From positions 1 to 64,000 of the forward strand of contig JAZNYY010000045.1 of NCBI GenBank assembly GCA_045594645.1: a stretch of DNA of 64,000 bases, given 5' to 3'. A program made the position numbers and the translations under genes. The notes beneath the pieces were generated by a model, which was not told where the DNA came from, ran no database searches, and saw only the letters and a program-made list of their open reading frames with translations. Of the stretch, positions 61,149 through 64,000 are shown piece by piece. This DNA is from Fimenecus sp045594645. Lineage in GTDB: Bacteria > Bacillota > Clostridia > Oscillospirales > Acutalibacteraceae. Every line of letters starts with the position of its first letter. The first letter of the stretch is position 1.

Positions 61149-62420
61149 ATGAAAAAATTAACTAAAATTATTAGTGTTGCTTTGGTTCTCGTGTTGGCTC
61201 TCTCAGTTATGGTAATGCCCGCATCTGCTGCGACTCCTACAATCAAAGCAGATGTTGTGGCTGAGTATCAGGGTCAGACAAGTGCTGGTTATGATTACTA
61301 TAAGTTTAGTGTGTATCTTGATTCAACACTTTCACTTGTTGGTTTTCAGCTTAACCTCACATGGGACAATGCAGTTTGGCAGGTTCTTCGTGCATCAAAT
61401 AAGGCCGATTGGACCAGATGGAATGTAAATATTGTTGACCAAGACGACGAAGAAAACATTTTCTACGATGCACACCCTGATTATGCAGATTATGGTGATT
61501 TTGTAGGTTGGGATTGCGCTGATACAGCAGATGGATATGCATATATTCCTGCTGATGGTGCTGCTCCTACAATTGCACAGATTTCTGATACCAACATGGG
61601 TTCAACACTTAAAGATGCTGGCTATACAGGTATGTATAGTGCATGGGCTATTGACTGGAACGACACTAACCTCTGCGTTTCAGGTGGTTCGCTTAATGGC
61701 GTAAATGCACCTGCTAGTGGTAGGGTAATGGTTCTCTCATGGTATATGAGATTGAAAGATGGCGTTACAACTGGTAACTTTGAAGTAGGTTTCAATGCTA
61801 GCCAGGAAAAAAGACTTACTGGTACTTATTGTACAGAGGATGCGATTGCATCTAATGATGTAGGTAGCAACATGGCTTCTATTGATGATTCAATGGTAAC
61901 ATATAGCAACGCTGTTGTTACTCTCGCAGAAGATTCAATCATTAATCCTTGGAAAGACCAGATTAGATTTAATGCTAACGCTGCTGGCACAGCTTTAGAG
62001 TCAGTTGACTACAGAACACTTGCTCAGATTTCTGCTGAAGACTTCGCAGCAACATTTACTGATGAAGCAACAGCTAAGACAATGATTAAGGAAATCGGCT
62101 TTGTTTATGCAACAGGTGGCACAATTGATAAGACTGCTGCTATGACTCAGGTTGAGACAGGTACAGGTTCTTACACAAAGAAGACTGTAAGCTATATCAG
62201 TAACTCTGCTGCTGACGGACAGTATGTAATTTCTTGTCTTGTTGAAGATGTAAATGTAAATGGTACTCTTTCAGCTCTCGCATATGTTGCATATGACTCA
62301 GATGCTGATGGTGTAGCAGATGCTTATGCATACTATCCCACAGTTACAACAAGCAACATCAATACTTTATATACCACTTATTATTCACAGTGGTGTGCTC
62401 AGAATGGTATCACAGCATAA
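61149..62420 (+). CDS. Secreted protein with cohesin/CBM-like beta domain
   Basis: The 423-residue protein has a clear signal peptide (cut after PASAA, about residue 28). The first domain (about 30-260) has FSVYLDSTLSLVGFQLNLTW, SGRVMVLSWYMRLKD and GNFEVGFNAS, the jelly-roll strand pattern of cohesins (dockerin receptors), though divergent. The second part (about 265-423, from NPWKDQIRFNANAAG) is an unknown domain with an ISAEDFAATFTDEATAKTM helix. There is no anchor, so it may remain free or bind the large protein. It is 36 bp behind the dockerin gene (AAGGAGTTAGACACAAGC before ATG) and probably in its operon. Confidence 0.7.
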   Translation: MKKLTKIISVALVLVLALSVMVMPASAATPTIKADVVAEYQGQTSAGYDYYKFSVYLDSTLSLVGFQLNLTWDNAVWQVLRASNKADWTRWNVNIVDQDDEENIFYDAHPDYADYGDFVGWDCADTADGYAYIPADGAAPTIAQISDTNMGSTLKDAGYTGMYSAWAIDWNDTNLCVSGGSLNGVNAPASGRVMVLSWYMRLKDGVTTGNFEVGFNASQEKRLTGTYCTEDAIASNDVGSNMASIDDSMVTYSNAVVTLAEDSIINPWKDQIRFNANAAGTALESVDYRTLAQISAEDFAATFTDEATAKTMIKEIGFVYATGGTIDKTAAMTQVETGTGSYTKKTVSYISNSAADGQYVISCLVEDVNVNGTLSALAYVAYDSDADGVADAYAYYPTVTTSNINTLYTTYYSQWCAQNGITA

Positions 62421-62500
62421 GTTCGTAGATACAAAAAAATACACATCATTAATTAAAGAATAATAACATTATATAAATTTTGAAAGGAGCTTGTATAGCT

Positions 62501-62629
62501 ATGATGCGTGAATACGTAACACCCGATTTCGATGTAACAGTATACGAAATCGAAGACGTAATTACTCTTTCAATCGGCGGATACGACCCTGATAAGAACA
62601 CTAATGACGATAGTGGTTGGTGGGGCTAA
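62501..62629 (+). CDS. 42-residue peptide with GWWG terminus
   Basis: ATG 62501 to TAA 62627 encodes 42 residues: a leader-like acidic half (MMREYVTPDFDVTVYEIEDV), ITLSIGG, then YDPDKNTNDDSGWWG. AAAGGAG lies 11 bases upstream and a strong terminator 39 bp downstream, so translation is credible. The pattern of a REYxxPxF start, EDVITLS centre and short Gly/Asp/aromatic tail resembles small open frames seen in gut Clostridia, whose role is unknown to me. It is not a known RiPP class and no modification enzyme gene is nearby. Probable part of the dockerin operon. Confidence 0.75.
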   Translation: MMREYVTPDFDVTVYEIEDVITLSIGGYDPDKNTNDDSGWWG

Positions 62630-62667
62630 TCCTCTCCGCAAGAGTAATAAATAAAGAATAATCTTTT

Positions 62668-62703
62668 CCCCCGTTGGTTAACTCCGGCGGGGGTTTTGTT
62701 TTT
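62668..62703 (+). terminator. Terminator after the small peptide gene
   Basis: CCCCCG...CGGGGG with inner TTGG/CCGG pairing, followed by TTTTGTTTTTT. Confidence 0.88.
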
Positions 62704-63480
62704 TCTTTGTAGAGAACGATGTGAACATTGTCACTCTATGCTTATTTGCGGTGGATAGGTAATTTTCGTAAGGGTTGGCGTCCTCGACAACCCGAGAGTT
62801 TATATGCATTTAATTTAGAAGTAGCAACTGTGTAGGGTCGCTTCACGAAGCGACCGTTGTTGTTTGAGAGGTAACTGTTTCGGGCGATTCGTGAATCGCC
62901 CCTACAATACAAGCAAAATGTTGCGTCCGAATAGGCATAGCGAACGCTAGAGTGCCTACCTCTGACGAGGTGCGGGTCTCCGGTGGAGACCTCTGCGAAG
63001 CAGAAGCACCGACCGAGCCAGCAGGCGAGACTTAGGTGGATTTGCCGTAAGGAAAAGACGGAGGGAGAGATAAAGTTTGCTACTCGTTAAATCTCTCCCC
63101 CAGTCCCACTTCGTTCGACAGCTCCCTCGTCAGAGGGAGCAATTTTCACATTTTAAATTAATAATTTGTAGTGCTTCGTGCCCCCTACAGAGTTTAAATT
63201 TTCATTTTAATTACGACTTACGCATTACGCATTGCGAAATTTATATGTCACTAATATAGCGTGCTTGTAGGGGGCGCCGACTCGGCGCCCCGTTTGAAGT
63301 TTAATAGCTCACTTTGGAACGGGCTGCCGAGTCGTCAGCCCCTACAATGGTTGATAGCCGATTTTAACGAGCTATAAAAAACGAAAGAACCCTACAACCG
63401 ACCATATTGGTATTGCATTAAAACCTGCGTCGAAGACCCTAAATTATTCATCATTCATTAAATATAAAACTGTACACATT
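62704..63480. repeat. Repeat-packed gene-free gap (families A and B)
   Basis: The 845-bp stretch before the last gene contains no supported gene. It holds GGTTGGCGTCCTCGACAACCC (62774), GGTCGCTTC-ACGAAGCGACC (62838), GGGCGATTC-GT-GAATCGCCC (62881, same as before tRNA-Arg), a GGTCTCCGGTGGAGACC with GCAGAAGC unit (62968-63008, inverted copy of 21014), a family A element (63058-63142), and an imperfect inverted pair GTAGGGGGCGCCGACTCGGC / CCGAGTCGTCAGCCCCTAC (63268-63355). Several mobile palindromes have piled up here. Confidence 0.7.
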
Positions 63481-63487
63481 CAGAATA

Positions 63488-63517
63488 TTGACAACATCAT
63501 AATCAAAATGTTATAAT
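63488..63517 (+). promoter_or_regulatory. Promoter for the last gene
   Basis: TTGACA at 63488-63493, 18 bases, TATAAT at 63512-63517; AAGGTGCAGAA precedes ATG 63549. Confidence 0.8.
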
Positions 63518-63548
63518 AACTAAAAAGCCTGTGAAATAAGGTGCAGAA

Positions 63549-64000
63549 ATGAAAAAAACTAAAAAAACAATAAGTATAATTCTTGCGGTTGTCTTAGTTC
63601 TAAGTGTGGCAACTACAGCTTTAATTGCAACGGCAAATGCAAAAGAAACAGTAATCACATTATCTGCTGATAAAACTCAGCTTTCTGCAGGAGAAAGTGC
63701 AACGGTTTCAGTAAAGGTTACGGCAAATTACCCTGTTGCAACAATGTCAATTCCCGTTTTTTATGACAAAACTCTCGTAACAGTAAGCGATGCAACAGCA
63801 ACTTTGTCAGGTTATGCCGTTGATAGTGCTATAACCGATGCGCAGAGTGTTGATTCGGATAAAATTTACGCAAACACAGGCATTAGTGCAGATGATTTCG
63901 GCTTTGTACTTGTGAATTATATCGGCGGTGCGGGAGAAAATGTGCCCGAAACAATGGATAGTGTTGTTTTTACCTTCAAAATCACGGCAAAAGCAGATGT
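63549..64000 (+). CDS. Secreted cohesin-domain-like protein, truncated by window end
   Basis: At least 150 residues are visible with no stop. A signal peptide (KKTKKTISIILAVVLVLSVA, cut near ATANA, about residue 31) is followed by a cohesin-like domain: ITLSADKTQLSAGESATVSV, MSIPVFYDKTLVTV, FGFVLVNYIGGAG and VVFTFKITAKADV, the normal strand order of cohesin or bacterial Ig-type scaffold domains. The gene has its own consensus promoter and continues beyond the window, so further modules (more cohesins, anchor) may follow. It is a possible scaffoldin partner for the dockerin protein. Confidence 0.75.
   Translation, partial: MKKTKKTISIILAVVLVLSVATTALIATANAKETVITLSADKTQLSAGESATVSVKVTANYPVATMSIPVFYDKTLVTVSDATATLSGYAVDSAITDAQSVDSDKIYANTGISADDFGFVLVNYIGGAGENVPETMDSVVFTFKITAKAD

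Noticed and set aside
63077..63259. A 60-codon open frame in the repeat cluster
   Set aside because: It lies mostly within a family A repeat and has no ribosome site.

Overview
The window is a chromosomal segment of a low-to-moderate GC Gram-positive gut-type bacterium, most likely an uncultured Oscillospirales/Ruminococcaceae member (Clostridia). The evidence is the Firmicutes-type origin gene order, an FHA-FtsW-PBP cell-wall operon, many glycoside hydrolases, a dockerin protein beside cohesin-like proteins, and dense palindromic intergenic repeats. The taxonomic placement is inference.

Layout. 0.1-15 kb is carbohydrate metabolism: an FGGY sugar kinase, a GH4-PfkB-MATE operon and a GH36 alpha-galactosidase on the minus strand; then a CapA-like protein, a GH13 neopullulanase, a DUF2238-like membrane protein, a SurA/PrsA-like lipoprotein, tRNA-Arg(CCT) and a GH2 beta-galactosidase on the plus strand. 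15-22 kb holds AlkD-like DNA repair, a DUF4345-like protein, the FHA-FtsW-PBP operon, a DMT transporter, ribulose-phosphate epimerase and a MecA-like adaptor. 22.4-26.3 kb is an operon of three Rnf-like membrane proteins (D-, E-, A-like) plus a membrane-anchored glycosidase-like protein; the Rnf proteins have lost most cofactor ligands and the first two carry oppositely charged tails. EF-P, a Cys/Asp-rich zinc-ribbon protein and a membrane protein follow.

28.7-51.6 kb is the replication-origin region. Left of the origin, on the minus strand, are dnaA, dnaN, an S4 protein, recF, remB, gyrB, gyrA, then LCP, CPBP protease, tadA, mnmE and mrp. Right of it, on the plus strand, are rpmH, rnpA, yidD, yidC, jag, mnmG, rsmG, a noc-like parB paralogue, parA, parB and serS. 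The dnaA-dnaN and dnaA-rpmH gaps carry clustered non-canonical DnaA boxes, a DnaA-trio-like unwinding site and an AT-rich stretch. Two perfect parS sites lie at 47460 and 49821. Genes flanking the origin are transcribed away from it, as expected for a bidirectional origin.

52.9-64 kb is a secreted-protein region: a DUF3048 lipoprotein, an anchored hypothetical protein, then a strong promoter with a roughly 350-nt multi-hairpin leader driving an 1858-residue dockerin protein, a cohesin-like secreted protein and a 42-residue peptide ending in GWWG. After a repeat-filled gap, a further cohesin-like protein runs off the window end.

The best candidates for something undescribed are the cofactor-stripped Rnf-like trio, the structured leader with its dockerin/cohesin/peptide locus, and the divergent origin code with matching changes in the DnaA DNA-binding helix.
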